Assembly: GCA_028716265.1 (NCBI GenBank)
Contig: JAQUQD010000016.1
Location: forward strand, 1-49,295
Direction of reading: 5' to 3'
Source of the DNA: Bacteroidales bacterium
GTDB taxonomy: Bacteria; Bacteroidota; Bacteroidia; Bacteroidales; JAGONC01
Length of the DNA: 49,295 nt
Shown here in pieces: positions 28,421 to 37,098 of the stretch. Numbering within the stretch: the stretch's first letter is position 1; the number at the start of each line of letters is the position of its first letter. The notes beneath the pieces are model-generated. The model saw only the letters and a program-made list of their open reading frames with translations. It did not search any database and was not told the DNA's origin. Position numbers and translations under genes: made by a program.

Positions 28421-30046
28421 ATGGAACAATTGGTATTATTGGGTGACGAGGCGATAGCACAGGGAGCGATCGATGCGGGAGTGACCGGTATTTACGCGTA
28501 TCCCGGAACGCCATCCACTGAAATAAAGGAATATGCAGAACGTTCACGGGAAGCCAGGGAGGGAAAGATCAACGTTTGCTGGTGCGCCAATGAAAAAACG
28601 GCTATGGAGACGGCGCTCGGTGTTTCCTATGCGGGCAAGCGCGGGATGGTGTCCATGAAGCATGTGGGATTGAATGTTGCCGCCGATCCGTTCGTCAATT
28701 CGGCCATTACGGGAGCCAACGGAGGGCTGCTGGTGGTCAGTGCCGACGATCCCTCGATGCATTCATCCCAGAATGAACAGGATTCGAGGTACTATGGCAA
28801 GCTGGCCATGATACCCATCCTGGAGCCCGGCAACCAGCAGGAAGCATACGATATGGCCCATGAATGCTTCGCTCTGTCGGAACGGCTCCACGTGCCGGTA
28901 TTACTGCGCATCACCACGCGGCTGGCACATTCCAGGGCTGTGGTCAGACGTCGCAAGGAAATCCTTGAACAAAATCCACTCACCCTTCCTGAGAATCCCA
29001 TGCAATTCATCCTGTTGCCCTTAAGTGCCCGCAAAAGGTACCGGGAACTGCTCGTCAAGCAGGAACGTATCGCCCGGGAGGCGGAAGGATCGCCTTTCAA
29101 CAACTGGATCGACGGATCCGACCGGTCCCTGGGTATCGTTGCCGCCGGGATCGCATATAATTACCTGATCGAAAATTATCAAGACGGGAAGTGTCCCCAT
29201 CCGGTGGTGAAGATAGGTCACTATCCCATGCCAGTCAGGCTGATGGAGGATCTCTATCAGTCCTGTGATACGATCCTGGTTCTGGAAGATGGGTATCCTT
29301 TTATTGAAGAGCTTCTGCGTGGATACCTGAACCGGGGCAAACGGATCATGGGCAGGTTGGATGGGACGATCCCGCGTGATGGTGAGCTGAATCCGGCCAA
29401 GGTAGCCAAAGCGCTGGGACTGCCTGTTCATGATGGGATACCGGTTCCCGGGCTGATCGTATCCCGTCCTCCTTCCCTTTGTAAAGGGTGTCCCCATATC
29501 TCTTCCTATAATGCATTGAATGAGGCAATGACATCCTATTCCAAAGGCAGGGTACTTTCAGATATTGGCTGTTATTCCCTTGGTGCACTCAGCCCCTATA
29601 GAGCCATCGATTCGGTGGTCGAAATGGGTTCTTCCATCACGATGGCCAAAGGAGTCGCTGATGCCGGGTTGATCCCCTCGGTGGCGGTCATCGGGGATTC
29701 AACGTTTATCCATTCCGGGATCACCGGCCTGATCGACCTGGTAAATAGCAGTTCTCCTGTGACCGTGGTCATTCTCGACAACCAGACCACTGCCATGACG
29801 GGCGGACAGCCGTCGATGACCTCCAGGATCGAAAATATCGTTGAAGGTGTAGGCGTGGAAAAGGAACATATCCGTGTGGTCAACCCGCTTCCCAAAAATC
29901 ATGAAGAGAACGTGAAGATCTTCCGTGAGGAACTGGCCTATCACGGTGTTTCGGTCATTATTCCAAGAAGGGAATGCATCCAGACTGCCACACGTAAATT
30001 GAAGCAGGCCAGGAATAAAACCAAGGCCGGGGAGGAAACATCATGA
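28421..30046 (+). CDS. iorA: Indolepyruvate:ferredoxin oxidoreductase, alpha subunit, without C-terminal ferredoxin domain
   Basis: IorA and IorB oxidatively decarboxylate aryl-pyruvates from transaminated aromatic amino acids to aryl-acetyl-CoA, passing electrons to ferredoxin. The 541-residue subunit has the N-terminal pyrimidine-binding domain (LGDEAIAQGAIDAG, YPGTPSTEI, NEKTAMETALG). It also has the CKGCPH motif and the C-terminal TPP-binding domain with GDSTFIHSGI and LDNQTTAMTGGQ. Typical IorA proteins are about 600 residues and end in two [4Fe-4S] clusters (CxxCxxCxxxCP). This one stops after the TPP domain and has no such cysteines. The stop overlaps the iorB start by 4 bases. A separate ferredoxin would have to take the electrons. 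Confidence 0.9.
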   Translation: MEQLVLLGDEAIAQGAIDAGVTGIYAYPGTPSTEIKEYAERSREAREGKINVCWCANEKTAMETALGVSYAGKRGMVSMKHVGLNVAADPFVNSAITGANGGLLVVSADDPSMHSSQNEQDSRYYGKLAMIPILEPGNQQEAYDMAHECFALSERLHVPVLLRITTRLAHSRAVVRRRKEILEQNPLTLPENPMQFILLPLSARKRYRELLVKQERIAREAEGSPFNNWIDGSDRSLGIVAAGIAYNYLIENYQDGKCPHPVVKIGHYPMPVRLMEDLYQSCDTILVLEDGYPFIEELLRGYLNRGKRIMGRLDGTIPRDGELNPAKVAKALGLPVHDGIPVPGLIVSRPPSLCKGCPHISSYNALNEAMTSYSKGRVLSDIGCYSLGALSPYRAIDSVVEMGSSITMAKGVADAGLIPSVAVIGDSTFIHSGITGLIDLVNSSSPVTVVILDNQTTAMTGGQPSMTSRIENIVEGVGVEKEHIRVVNPLPKNHEENVKIFREELAYHGVSVIIPRRECIQTATRKLKQARNKTKAGEETS

Positions 30047-30630
30047 AAAAAGATATCATTCTTGCCGGGGTCGGTGGGCAGGGCGTTCTTTCCATATCGG
30101 CCCTTATTGGATTGGCGGCGATGAAGGCGGGCTTGTTTCTCAAGCAGGCTGAGGTACACGGGATGAGTCAGCGGGGAGGGGAGGTGCACTCCCATCTGCG
30201 TCTGGCTGATGTTCCCATCGCCTCCGACCTCATCCCGGATGGAAAAGCAGACCTGATCCTGTCGGTGGAACCCATGGAAGGGTTGCGCTACCTACCCATG
30301 CTTTCTGCGGAAGGATGGCTGGTCACCAATACCCAACCCTTCGTCAACATCCCAAATTACCCGGAGCTGGATCTGATCCTTCAGGAGATCACCCGGGTAC
30401 CACATCATCTTGCATTCAATGCGGAAGAGATGGCCAAAGAAGCAGGTTCCACCCGGGCGGTGAATACCGTCATGCTGGGTGCCTCCATTCCTTTCCTGAA
30501 CATAGCTTACGAAAAGTTCGAAGAAGCGATCACCGATTTCTTCCAGTCCAAGGGCACGGAGATCATTGATATGAACCTTGCTGCCCTTGGAAAAGGAAGC
30601 GATTTTGCACGGAAAGGACGTGGATGGTGA
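30043..30630 (+). CDS. iorB: Indolepyruvate:ferredoxin oxidoreductase, beta subunit
   Basis: This 195-residue subunit belongs to the gamma-type domain of 2-oxoacid oxidoreductases. The glycine-rich GVGGQGVLSISALIG loop (residues 9-23) and the QAEVHGMSQRGGEVHSHLR segment are diagnostic of IorB and PorG-like proteins. The chain is complete. It overlaps iorA by 4 bases (ATGA) and the next gene by 7, so the three are translated from one message. Together with IorA it forms the catalytic unit; coenzyme A and TPP sites are shared between subunits. Confidence 0.94.
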   Translation: MKKDIILAGVGGQGVLSISALIGLAAMKAGLFLKQAEVHGMSQRGGEVHSHLRLADVPIASDLIPDGKADLILSVEPMEGLRYLPMLSAEGWLVTNTQPFVNIPNYPELDLILQEITRVPHHLAFNAEEMAKEAGSTRAVNTVMLGASIPFLNIAYEKFEEAITDFFQSKGTEIIDMNLAALGKGSDFARKGRGW

Positions 30631-31892
30631 GGCGGATCTCACGGTGGGGCATCATCGGACTTGTTTTTCTTATCCCTGTTATCCTGGGTATCCTATTTCT
30701 TATCCGTCATTTTACAAGGGATGACACTCCACAGGAGGAGCCTGTCGCCATAGTCCCTCCACAAATGAAATACGGGATCGTGATCGATTCGTTCAATCTT
30801 CATAACAGGACGGTGTTGAAGGACCAGAATCTCTCCGATATTCTGACCTATTATGGTGTTGATTATCAGACGATTGACAAGCTTGTAAAGCTCAGTTACC
30901 CGGTATTTAACCTGCGAAAGCTCCGGACAGGCAACAGTTATACGGTCATGTGCAGTGATGACAGCGAGCAAAAGGCACATTATCTTGTCTATGAAGACTC
31001 GCCCGTTTCGTGCATCGTTTACAGGCTTGCGGATTCTTTATGCGTGTACCGGACCGTGAAGGACATGATGCGGGTTGTGACGACCACTCATGGGACGATC
31101 AGTTCTTCATTGTGGAATGCAATGATCGGGAGTGGTGCCGATCCTGGGCTGGCGATGGAGCTTTCGGATATCTATGCCTGGACGGTCGATTTCTTTGGGA
31201 TACAGAAAGGCGACACCTATGATGTCCTTTATGAGCAGTTGATCGTTGAGGGAGATACGATCGGCATCGGGAAGGTGCTGGCTGCCTGCCTGAACAATGA
31301 CGGCCATCCGTTTTATGCTTTCCGTTTCGTTCAGGACAGCGTGGCGGGGTATTACGATGAGCAGGCAAAGAATCTGCGGCGGGCTTTCCTGAAGGCACCC
31401 CTGCAATACCGGAGGATAAGCTCCCGGTTCTCTCACAGCCGTTACCACCCGATCCTCAAGATCCGCCGTCCTCACCATGGTGTGGATTACTCCGCTCCTG
31501 TGGGGACTCCTGTACAAACGATCGGCGACGGGGTGGTGGTCCAGATGTCGTACCAGAAAGGGGGAGGGGGAAGGATCATCAAGATCAGGCACAACAGTAC
31601 CTATACTACGGTGTATATGCATCTGCAGGGATACGCCAAAGGCGTCCGGCAGGGAACCCGTGTCAGGCAGGGAGATGTGATCGGGTATGTGGGATCTTCA
31701 GGGTTGTCGACCGGGCCGCATCTTGATTTCAGGGTGTACAAAAACGGCACTGCTATTGATCCACTGAAGATGGAGTCCCCTCCGGCCGACCCGGTTAAAC
31801 CGGCTTACAGGCCTGCCTTCGACAGCCTCAGGATGGAATACATGAAACAGCTTTCCCAAAAAAATCAGGGGATAACGACCGTTATCCCCTGA
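30624..31892 (+). CDS. M23-family peptidoglycan DD-metallopeptidase (membrane-anchored)
   Basis: The 422-residue protein has an N-terminal membrane anchor (about 9-28), a periplasmic region with an OapA/LysM-like part (LSDILTYYGVDYQTIDKL), and a C-terminal M23 domain from about residue 265. Zinc-site residues are His284 and Asp288 (HHGVD), with a conserved His333 in YMHL. The final motif reads GPHLDF: the usual HxH is HxD, with Asp368 replacing a zinc-ligand His. It may keep activity with Asp as ligand or be a non-catalytic activator; the sequence cannot decide. It cleaves, or helps cleave, cross-linked peptidoglycan. It overlaps iorB by 7 bases, which is operon economy and probably not functional linkage. 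Confidence 0.88.
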   Translation: MVRRISRWGIIGLVFLIPVILGILFLIRHFTRDDTPQEEPVAIVPPQMKYGIVIDSFNLHNRTVLKDQNLSDILTYYGVDYQTIDKLVKLSYPVFNLRKLRTGNSYTVMCSDDSEQKAHYLVYEDSPVSCIVYRLADSLCVYRTVKDMMRVVTTTHGTISSSLWNAMIGSGADPGLAMELSDIYAWTVDFFGIQKGDTYDVLYEQLIVEGDTIGIGKVLAACLNNDGHPFYAFRFVQDSVAGYYDEQAKNLRRAFLKAPLQYRRISSRFSHSRYHPILKIRRPHHGVDYSAPVGTPVQTIGDGVVVQMSYQKGGGGRIIKIRHNSTYTTVYMHLQGYAKGVRQGTRVRQGDVIGYVGSSGLSTGPHLDFRVYKNGTAIDPLKMESPPADPVKPAYRPAFDSLRMEYMKQLSQKNQGITTVIP

Positions 31893-31893
31893 T
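31864..31893 (+). terminator. Perfect 13-bp hairpin overlapping the stop codon of the M23 gene
   Basis: ATCAGGGGATAAC and GTTATCCCCTGAT pair perfectly over 13 bp with loop GACC. The 3' arm contains the TGA stop codon (31890-31892), so the hairpin includes the last codons of the gene. It is followed by AAAGATTTT rather than a clean T run. It probably ends the iorA-iorB-M23 transcript. Confidence 0.6.
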
Positions 31894-31907
31894 AAAGATT
31901 TTAACTG

Positions 31908-31933
31908 TACCCTACCCCGACGGGGAAGGGGTA
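31908..31933. terminator. GC hairpin between convergent genes (CCCC-GAC-GGGG core)
   Basis: TACCC (31908-31912) pairs with GGGTA (31929-31933), and inside it CCCC (31915-31918) pairs with GGGG (31922-31925), with small internal mismatches. It lies between the M23 gene and the convergent susD-like gene and could terminate from either side. Its core has the same design as the hairpins at 3432 and 3572. Confidence 0.45.
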
Positions 31934-31944
31934 AATCAAAATCC

Positions 31945-33381
31945 TTACGGCTTCAACTCCTGTCCTCCTGCCCACCAAACCTTGTTGTTATACACAAAGT
32001 TCGGGTCACTGAGGTACTCAGCCGGGACATTGTCAGGATTCGATGACACTTCGCTCAGGGCGAACGGGAACCTGTTCACGAAACCGGTGGTGGCATTGTT
32101 TGGATTATGCATCGTCGGTATGCCGGTACGGCGGTAGTCGTTATAGGCCTCGATCGCTTCGAACTCATAGAAGGCAATGTATTTCTGCGTAATGAGTTCC
32201 TTCAGTTCATTGCCTGGGGTCACCCTGGGAGCCACCTGGTTGATGATATAGTCGGCTGCTCCGTCAACGCCATGAAAAGTAAAGTTGGCTGCAATGGCCT
32301 CGCCAAAGGCCATCTGCCAGGAAGCATCACCCTTCATCAGTTTGGCTTCGGCTTCAATGAACTTCAGCTCATGGTAGGTCATCAGCGGAATGGGAGCGGT
32401 CATGCCATTCTCGGTGATCAGGGAGGTGGAATACATACCACCCTGGTTTTCAACAGCCGTGCCGTTGGGTGCAGGATTATATGCTCCTTCGACCTGGGTG
32501 AAATAGGCTGCAATACGCGGGTCGTTCCGTTCGGTCATCAGGTTGTACAGGGTCTGACCGGCGGAAAGATGAGTCCTGTCGTTAAGGAACTGGTACCATG
32601 GATTTTCACCGCTGGCCGTTGGTTCAAATGCGTCGAAAATAAAATTATCATCGGCGCTTGCGAATCCATTGGCGAGATAATTCAGGGCCTCCGTTGCAGC
32701 CGCGGCGCTATTGATCTTTGACAGACGCATCGCATAACGGGCTTTCAATGACCAGGCAGCCTTGATCCAGGCGTTCTGGTCGCCACCGTAGATATAGTCA
32801 GCCGCGGGCAGTTTGTTCACCGTTTTACCCAGGTTCACGATGGCATCGTCCAGCAAAGCCTGGATCTTGGGATACAGTTCAGATTGCTTGTCGTATTTCG
32901 GCTGAAGGATTTCGGCACCCATCAGGGCTTCTGTCCAGGGGACCTCTCCCCACATATCGGTGGCCACTGCCAGGTTATAGGCCGTAAGTACCTGGGCAAT
33001 CCCCCTGGCCCAGTAGTTTTCAGGTTCGGTACCATCTGGGGCGGTTTTGGTCAGAATATCTTTAAGTTCATAAAGGACATCGTACAAACCGTTCCAGTTG
33101 TTGTTGAACAATGAGGCATCGTTCTGTGCCTGTCGTTTGTCAGCAACGGCAGATTGGGCCCATGTACCGGCACTGTGTTCGATATACACCGTGGAATACC
33201 ATGCGATGTCACAGCCGGTGGTTTCGAAGGCTGTTTTCAGGATGGCATCCGGAAGGATGCTCCCGGCTTCCATGTTCAGTGCATCGTTTCGCTCCATGTC
33301 GATTTCATCCATCTTTTCATCGCTGCAGGCGAACAGAATGAGACCAAGAGCGGTAACCAGCAATATTTTAAGTGTTTTCAT
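31945..33381 (-). CDS. SusD/RagB-type nutrient-binding outer-membrane lipoprotein
   Basis: The 478-residue lipoprotein has a signal peptide with lipobox LFAC and Cys19 as the lipidated residue, followed by SDEKMDE. It then shows the helical SusD scaffold: TYIEHSAGTW-like early region, NNWNGLYDVLYELKDIL, and AQVLTAYNLAVATDMWGEVPW, a TPR-like helix conserved in the family. The C-terminal part (TYHELKFIEAEAKLMKG, YNDYRRTGIPTM) is also typical. It resembles the SusD-like_2 subgroup. It forms the lid of the SusC channel at the cell surface and chooses the ligand. The gene follows susC after 19 bases. No glycoside hydrolase is nearby, so a peptide or other oligomer ligand is as likely as a glycan. 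Confidence 0.92.
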   Translation of the reverse strand: MKTLKILLVTALGLILFACSDEKMDEIDMERNDALNMEAGSILPDAILKTAFETTGCDIAWYSTVYIEHSAGTWAQSAVADKRQAQNDASLFNNNWNGLYDVLYELKDILTKTAPDGTEPENYWARGIAQVLTAYNLAVATDMWGEVPWTEALMGAEILQPKYDKQSELYPKIQALLDDAIVNLGKTVNKLPAADYIYGGDQNAWIKAAWSLKARYAMRLSKINSAAAATEALNYLANGFASADDNFIFDAFEPTASGENPWYQFLNDRTHLSAGQTLYNLMTERNDPRIAAYFTQVEGAYNPAPNGTAVENQGGMYSTSLITENGMTAPIPLMTYHELKFIEAEAKLMKGDASWQMAFGEAIAANFTFHGVDGAADYIINQVAPRVTPGNELKELITQKYIAFYEFEAIEAYNDYRRTGIPTMHNPNNATTGFVNRFPFALSEVSSNPDNVPAEYLSDPNFVYNNKVWWAGGQELKP

Positions 33382-33400
33382 ACGCGTACTGTTTTTTAGA

Positions 33401-36400
33401 TTAGAAAATGATGTTTAAACCGGCTCCGAAAGAAGTGGTCTGCGGCAGCGACATGTAATCCATGCCACCCTGCATGTTTCCCATCCCCTGGGAAGCTTCC
33501 GGATCAAAGTTCGGCAGGGTTGTCCACAGGAGGATGTTCCTTGCGAAAACGTTGATGGAGAGGCCCTGAAGAACGGGAGAAATGAGTTTTTTGGGGAAGT
33601 TGAAGCCAAGGGTGATATCCCTGATCTTCACAAAGGAAGTTTCCCAAACGTTGGATTCTGACATGCTGCCGAATACATCATTATAAAGGTCCGGGTAAGC
33701 ATAAAAGTCATCCACGCCACCTCTCACGATATCATTAGGAGTCCCGTCGGCCTTAACTGCTTCAAGGTCAGGGCAGATATTGGTCACACCATCCTGTGTC
33801 GTTTGTCCGCCAAAGATATAAGGCGTTTCACGGTCTTCCGTTTCAGCTGCGGCACCATAGAGCCTGATCAGACGGTTGGAGCCGGAATACATCTGGCCAC
33901 CGTCTTTCCAGTCGAGCTGGATTCCCAGGGTGAGCATCTTGAAGAAATTGAAAGTATTGGTGAAGCTCAGGATGAAATTCGGGGATACGTCGCCGATCTT
34001 TCCAAAATCGCCGATCAGGGGCATACCGTAATAGTAGCTGTCGGGATCCTCGTCCACCAGGATCCTGCCCTGGTCATCACGAAGATACTGGTTACCGTAA
34101 ATAGCTGGGTAGGTGTCGCCTTCCGAAGCACGGATATTGGGTTCCACGTATCCACCCAGGGCAATGTTTGTAACGCCTGGTGCAAGTTCCACACAAACAT
34201 TCTTCACCTTGGTGAAGTTAGCAAAGAAGTCCCACTGAAAGTTGGAAAGTTTCACAGGGGTCAGGTAAAGAACGAGTTCGTGTGCCTTGGAGGTCATCTT
34301 GCCGGCATTGGTCACATACTCTGCAAACCCCGTGGACTGTGCCAGGGGAACAGGAAAGATCTGATCTTCCGCAACCTGGTCGGAATAGGTGTAGTCCAGT
34401 CCGATGCGGTCGTTGAACAGTTTCAACTCGATGCCATATTCCATGGTCTGGGTGTTCTGGGGAATCAGGTCGGGATCGTAGAGTGTTACGGTGGGTTTAT
34501 AACCCGTAACCCCGCCCAGCGGGAAGAGGATCCCGTCGTTGAGGAAGCCACTGCCAGCGCCACCTTGGACATAGACTGGTTTGTTGTAGTTGCCGGCCTG
34601 CCCGACTCCTGCATAGGATACCCGGACTTTTCCGAAGTTGAGAACGGTGTTACCCTGTAGCGGAGTCAGTTCAGTGAACACCCAGCCGAGCGATACAGAA
34701 GGATAGAAGAAGGAACGGTTGCCGCTTGGCATAGTGGAGACGATGTCATTACGTCCGGTAACGTTCAGGTAGATCATACCTTTGTAATCCAGCGATAGGT
34801 TGCCGAAGAATCCGACGGTCCGGTCCCAGTATTTTGATTCGTCTGCTGTTTGTGTTGTGGTGTTAGACATATTGTTCCAGCCGGGGATGGTGAATCCAGT
34901 ACCCAGCATGGTCCAGAACCGTGATTTATTATCAATGAATTCATTACCGAGGACAAGCGATCCGCCGAAATTCTCACCGAACTGTTTGATGAAGGTGATT
35001 GTCGCCAGGGAGTTGATGCTCGTACGCATGACTCCGTAATTATTGATGGATCCGCCGGTTGGTGCGCGATATCCAAACGTCGTCTTATTGGGATTCGTGT
35101 AATCGGCTGCCGTGGGCAGGGCCTGTCCGGTAGCTGCGCTCCCCATCTGGCGGATGTCTTCGTTATCAGTAGTGTAGGCATCCACACCGATCTGGTATTT
35201 GATCTTCATCCAGTCGATGGGTGTGTATTCCAGGTAAGTATTTCCGAAGAAACGGGTAGTGTTTTCAAGGAACTTGTTGTTTTCGACCGCCCATCTTGGA
35301 TTTTCACCTACGGCGCCACGGCGGTAACTGATCTGGCGGTAATCGCCCAATGGACCTTCCATGTGGTAGGGTGTTCCTACCAGGTCAAAGGAGGCAGGGG
35401 CACCATAGACCACAAACAGGTAGCTGTCATTACCGGAAGGTAGTTTCTGGAGGCTCAAATCCGAGAAGTTGGCTGAAAATCCGGTTTCCCATTTTTCACC
35501 CATCTTAAAATTACCGGCGGCTTTAGCATTGTAACGGTCCATTCCTGTGTTTTTGATGATCCCGTCCTGGTTATTGGCGCTGAAGCCTACAGAATAGTTG
35601 CCTGCGTTGGTGGCTCCGGCGATATTGATGCTGTTGGTGAAGGTGGATCCGTTTTTGTCATAGAAATTTTCCGGATTGTTGTAGGCTATCGGGTCCTGCC
35701 ATCCTCCCTTGTAGGGATCCCACCATTTGCCGGGCTGTCCGAAGTTGTTGCCACCATAGGTGGGGTCGTCGGGCAGAGCGGTCATTTTTGGGCCCCATGA
35801 GTAGGAGTTCGCAGCATAGAAATCATTGTAATATCCCTGTGCATAGGTCTGCTGCACTTCGGGAAGGCGGGCGATCACGTCGGATGTGAAGTTGGTGTTC
35901 AGGGTGACCATAACGGGTTTGCCGGCCTGGGTGGTAGCACCCTTCTTTGTAGTGATGACGACAACCCCGTTGGAAGCGCGCAATCCGTAAAGAGCGGCAG
36001 CTGCCTGCCCTTTCAGCACACTGATGTTCTCAATGTCGTTGGGATCGATGTCGAGTGCCCGGTTGGAATAATAGGTCCCCGTGACATTCTGTTCATAGTC
36101 AGGGGTACTGGTAATGGGCATTCCGTCAACCACATACAGAGGTGTATTGTTTCCGTCGAACGAACGGGCACCGCGGATGAAGATCGTGGCGGGAGATCCC
36201 GGCATCCCGGAGGATTGCCGCACTTCAACACCTGCAAATTTTCCCGAGATCGCCGTTTGAAGGTTGGGATTAGCGGTTTTGGCCAGGTCGTCACCGGTCA
36301 CTTCCTGCACGGCATAACCCAGGGATTTCTTTTCCCTTGGGATACCCAGTGCAGTGACGACAACCCCTTCAATGTCGAGGATATCGGGTTCCAGAGCTAC

Positions 36401-36676
36401 GTTGATGGTGTTCTCGGTGCCGATCTGAACTTCCATGGATACCCGTCCGACAAAGGAATACACGAGAGATCGCGCTTCCTGCGGGACGGTGAGTTGGTAA
36501 TACCCATCTTCATTGGTGGTCGTACCAATGGTGGTGTTCTTCACCAGGACAGTGGCTCCCGGGATGGGTTGCCCATCGTCGGAGTTGGTTACTGTCCCGG
36601 AGATTGTTTTCTGTGCCTGCACGATGTTCATGCCCAGAAAGAGCAGTAGTGCAAGCAGTAGGGTAACTTTTTTCAT
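33401..36676 (-). CDS. SusC/RagA-type TonB-linked outer-membrane transporter
   Basis: The 1091-residue protein has a signal peptide (about 1-21, ending VQA-QKT) and a CarboxypepD_reg-like domain (about 23-100, ISGTVTNSDDGQPIPGA). Next is the SusC-specific ALGIPREKKSLGYAVQEV stretch and a plug domain (GVEVRQSSGMPGSPATIFIRGARSF, NTPLYVVDGMPI, DPNDIENISVLKG, AAALYGLRASNGVVVITTKKG). A long beta-barrel follows, ending in FGAGLNIIF. It imports oligomers into the periplasm, driven by TonB, with the adjacent SusD-like lipoprotein as lid. The 422-base upstream region is long and AT-rich, room enough for regulation, but no sigma/anti-sigma pair or hybrid sensor is next to it. A near-match -7 (TATCTTTC on the minus strand) lies at 36787-36794. 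Confidence 0.95.
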   Translation of the reverse strand: MKKVTLLLALLLFLGMNIVQAQKTISGTVTNSDDGQPIPGATVLVKNTTIGTTTNEDGYYQLTVPQEARSLVYSFVGRVSMEVQIGTENTINVALEPDILDIEGVVVTALGIPREKKSLGYAVQEVTGDDLAKTANPNLQTAISGKFAGVEVRQSSGMPGSPATIFIRGARSFDGNNTPLYVVDGMPITSTPDYEQNVTGTYYSNRALDIDPNDIENISVLKGQAAAALYGLRASNGVVVITTKKGATTQAGKPVMVTLNTNFTSDVIARLPEVQQTYAQGYYNDFYAANSYSWGPKMTALPDDPTYGGNNFGQPGKWWDPYKGGWQDPIAYNNPENFYDKNGSTFTNSINIAGATNAGNYSVGFSANNQDGIIKNTGMDRYNAKAAGNFKMGEKWETGFSANFSDLSLQKLPSGNDSYLFVVYGAPASFDLVGTPYHMEGPLGDYRQISYRRGAVGENPRWAVENNKFLENTTRFFGNTYLEYTPIDWMKIKYQIGVDAYTTDNEDIRQMGSAATGQALPTAADYTNPNKTTFGYRAPTGGSINNYGVMRTSINSLATITFIKQFGENFGGSLVLGNEFIDNKSRFWTMLGTGFTIPGWNNMSNTTTQTADESKYWDRTVGFFGNLSLDYKGMIYLNVTGRNDIVSTMPSGNRSFFYPSVSLGWVFTELTPLQGNTVLNFGKVRVSYAGVGQAGNYNKPVYVQGGAGSGFLNDGILFPLGGVTGYKPTVTLYDPDLIPQNTQTMEYGIELKLFNDRIGLDYTYSDQVAEDQIFPVPLAQSTGFAEYVTNAGKMTSKAHELVLYLTPVKLSNFQWDFFANFTKVKNVCVELAPGVTNIALGGYVEPNIRASEGDTYPAIYGNQYLRDDQGRILVDEDPDSYYYGMPLIGDFGKIGDVSPNFILSFTNTFNFFKMLTLGIQLDWKDGGQMYSGSNRLIRLYGAAAETEDRETPYIFGGQTTQDGVTNICPDLEAVKADGTPNDIVRGGVDDFYAYPDLYNDVFGSMSESNVWETSFVKIRDITLGFNFPKKLISPVLQGLSINVFARNILLWTTLPNFDPEASQGMGNMQGGMDYMSLPQTTSFGAGLNIIF

Positions 36677-36725
36677 AAATCACCAGTTTTTAGTTTGACA
36701 TAGTTTAACTACTAGAAATTATTAC

Positions 36726-36761
36726 TGTTAATAATTCTCATAAGGTAATGATTGTTAATAA
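36726..36761. promoter_or_regulatory. Two direct copies of TGTTAATAA in the susC leader
   Basis: TGTTAATAA occurs at 36726-36734 and again at 36753-36761, 27 bases apart, between the near-match -7 element (36787-36794) and the start codon of the SusC gene. It could be a paired binding site in the leader. In such AT-rich DNA it may also be chance. Confidence 0.2.
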
Positions 36762-37013
36762 ATTAAAAAACAAAATCCTGAAGGGTGAAAGATACGAAAT
36801 AAAATACAATTCACAACAGAAAATTTTTTTACCTATTTTTATTTGTTTGCCGATCATTTTGAACATCCAGTACCGATCAACAAAGTAGAAGCAGAGGTGG
36901 ACGTATAATCAGAAATTCGGCAGGAAATTATAACTGAATGTTTCGTTTTTGATCGCTAAGATTTGATATTTTTTTGCTAGCGACAGCCAAATTAAAAAGA
37001 AAACCTGATTCCA

Positions 37014-37057
37014 CCAAAAAAAAATTAACAAAAATTAACAGAAGGAGTTTTTTTTGG
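37014..37057. repeat. A/T inverted repeat downstream of hutH, enclosing a tandem decamer
   Basis: CCAAAAAAAA near 37014 and TTTTTTTTGG (37048-37057) are complementary arms around a 24-base interval. The interval and arm edge contain AAAATTAACA twice in tandem (37021-37040). It lies 42 bases beyond the hutH stop and may serve as a weak terminator for the minus-strand hutH transcript. The remaining 36677-37013 is AT-rich leader DNA of susC with nothing else I recognise. Confidence 0.35.
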
Positions 37058-37098
37058 ATGAACCAGGCGATCTGGAGGAACAAGGAACACAACGATGC

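Noticed and set aside
33401-36676. SusCD as a polysaccharide utilisation locus
   Set aside because: No glycoside hydrolase, polysaccharide lyase, sulfatase or dedicated regulator is adjacent, so a full PUL cannot be supported from this window.
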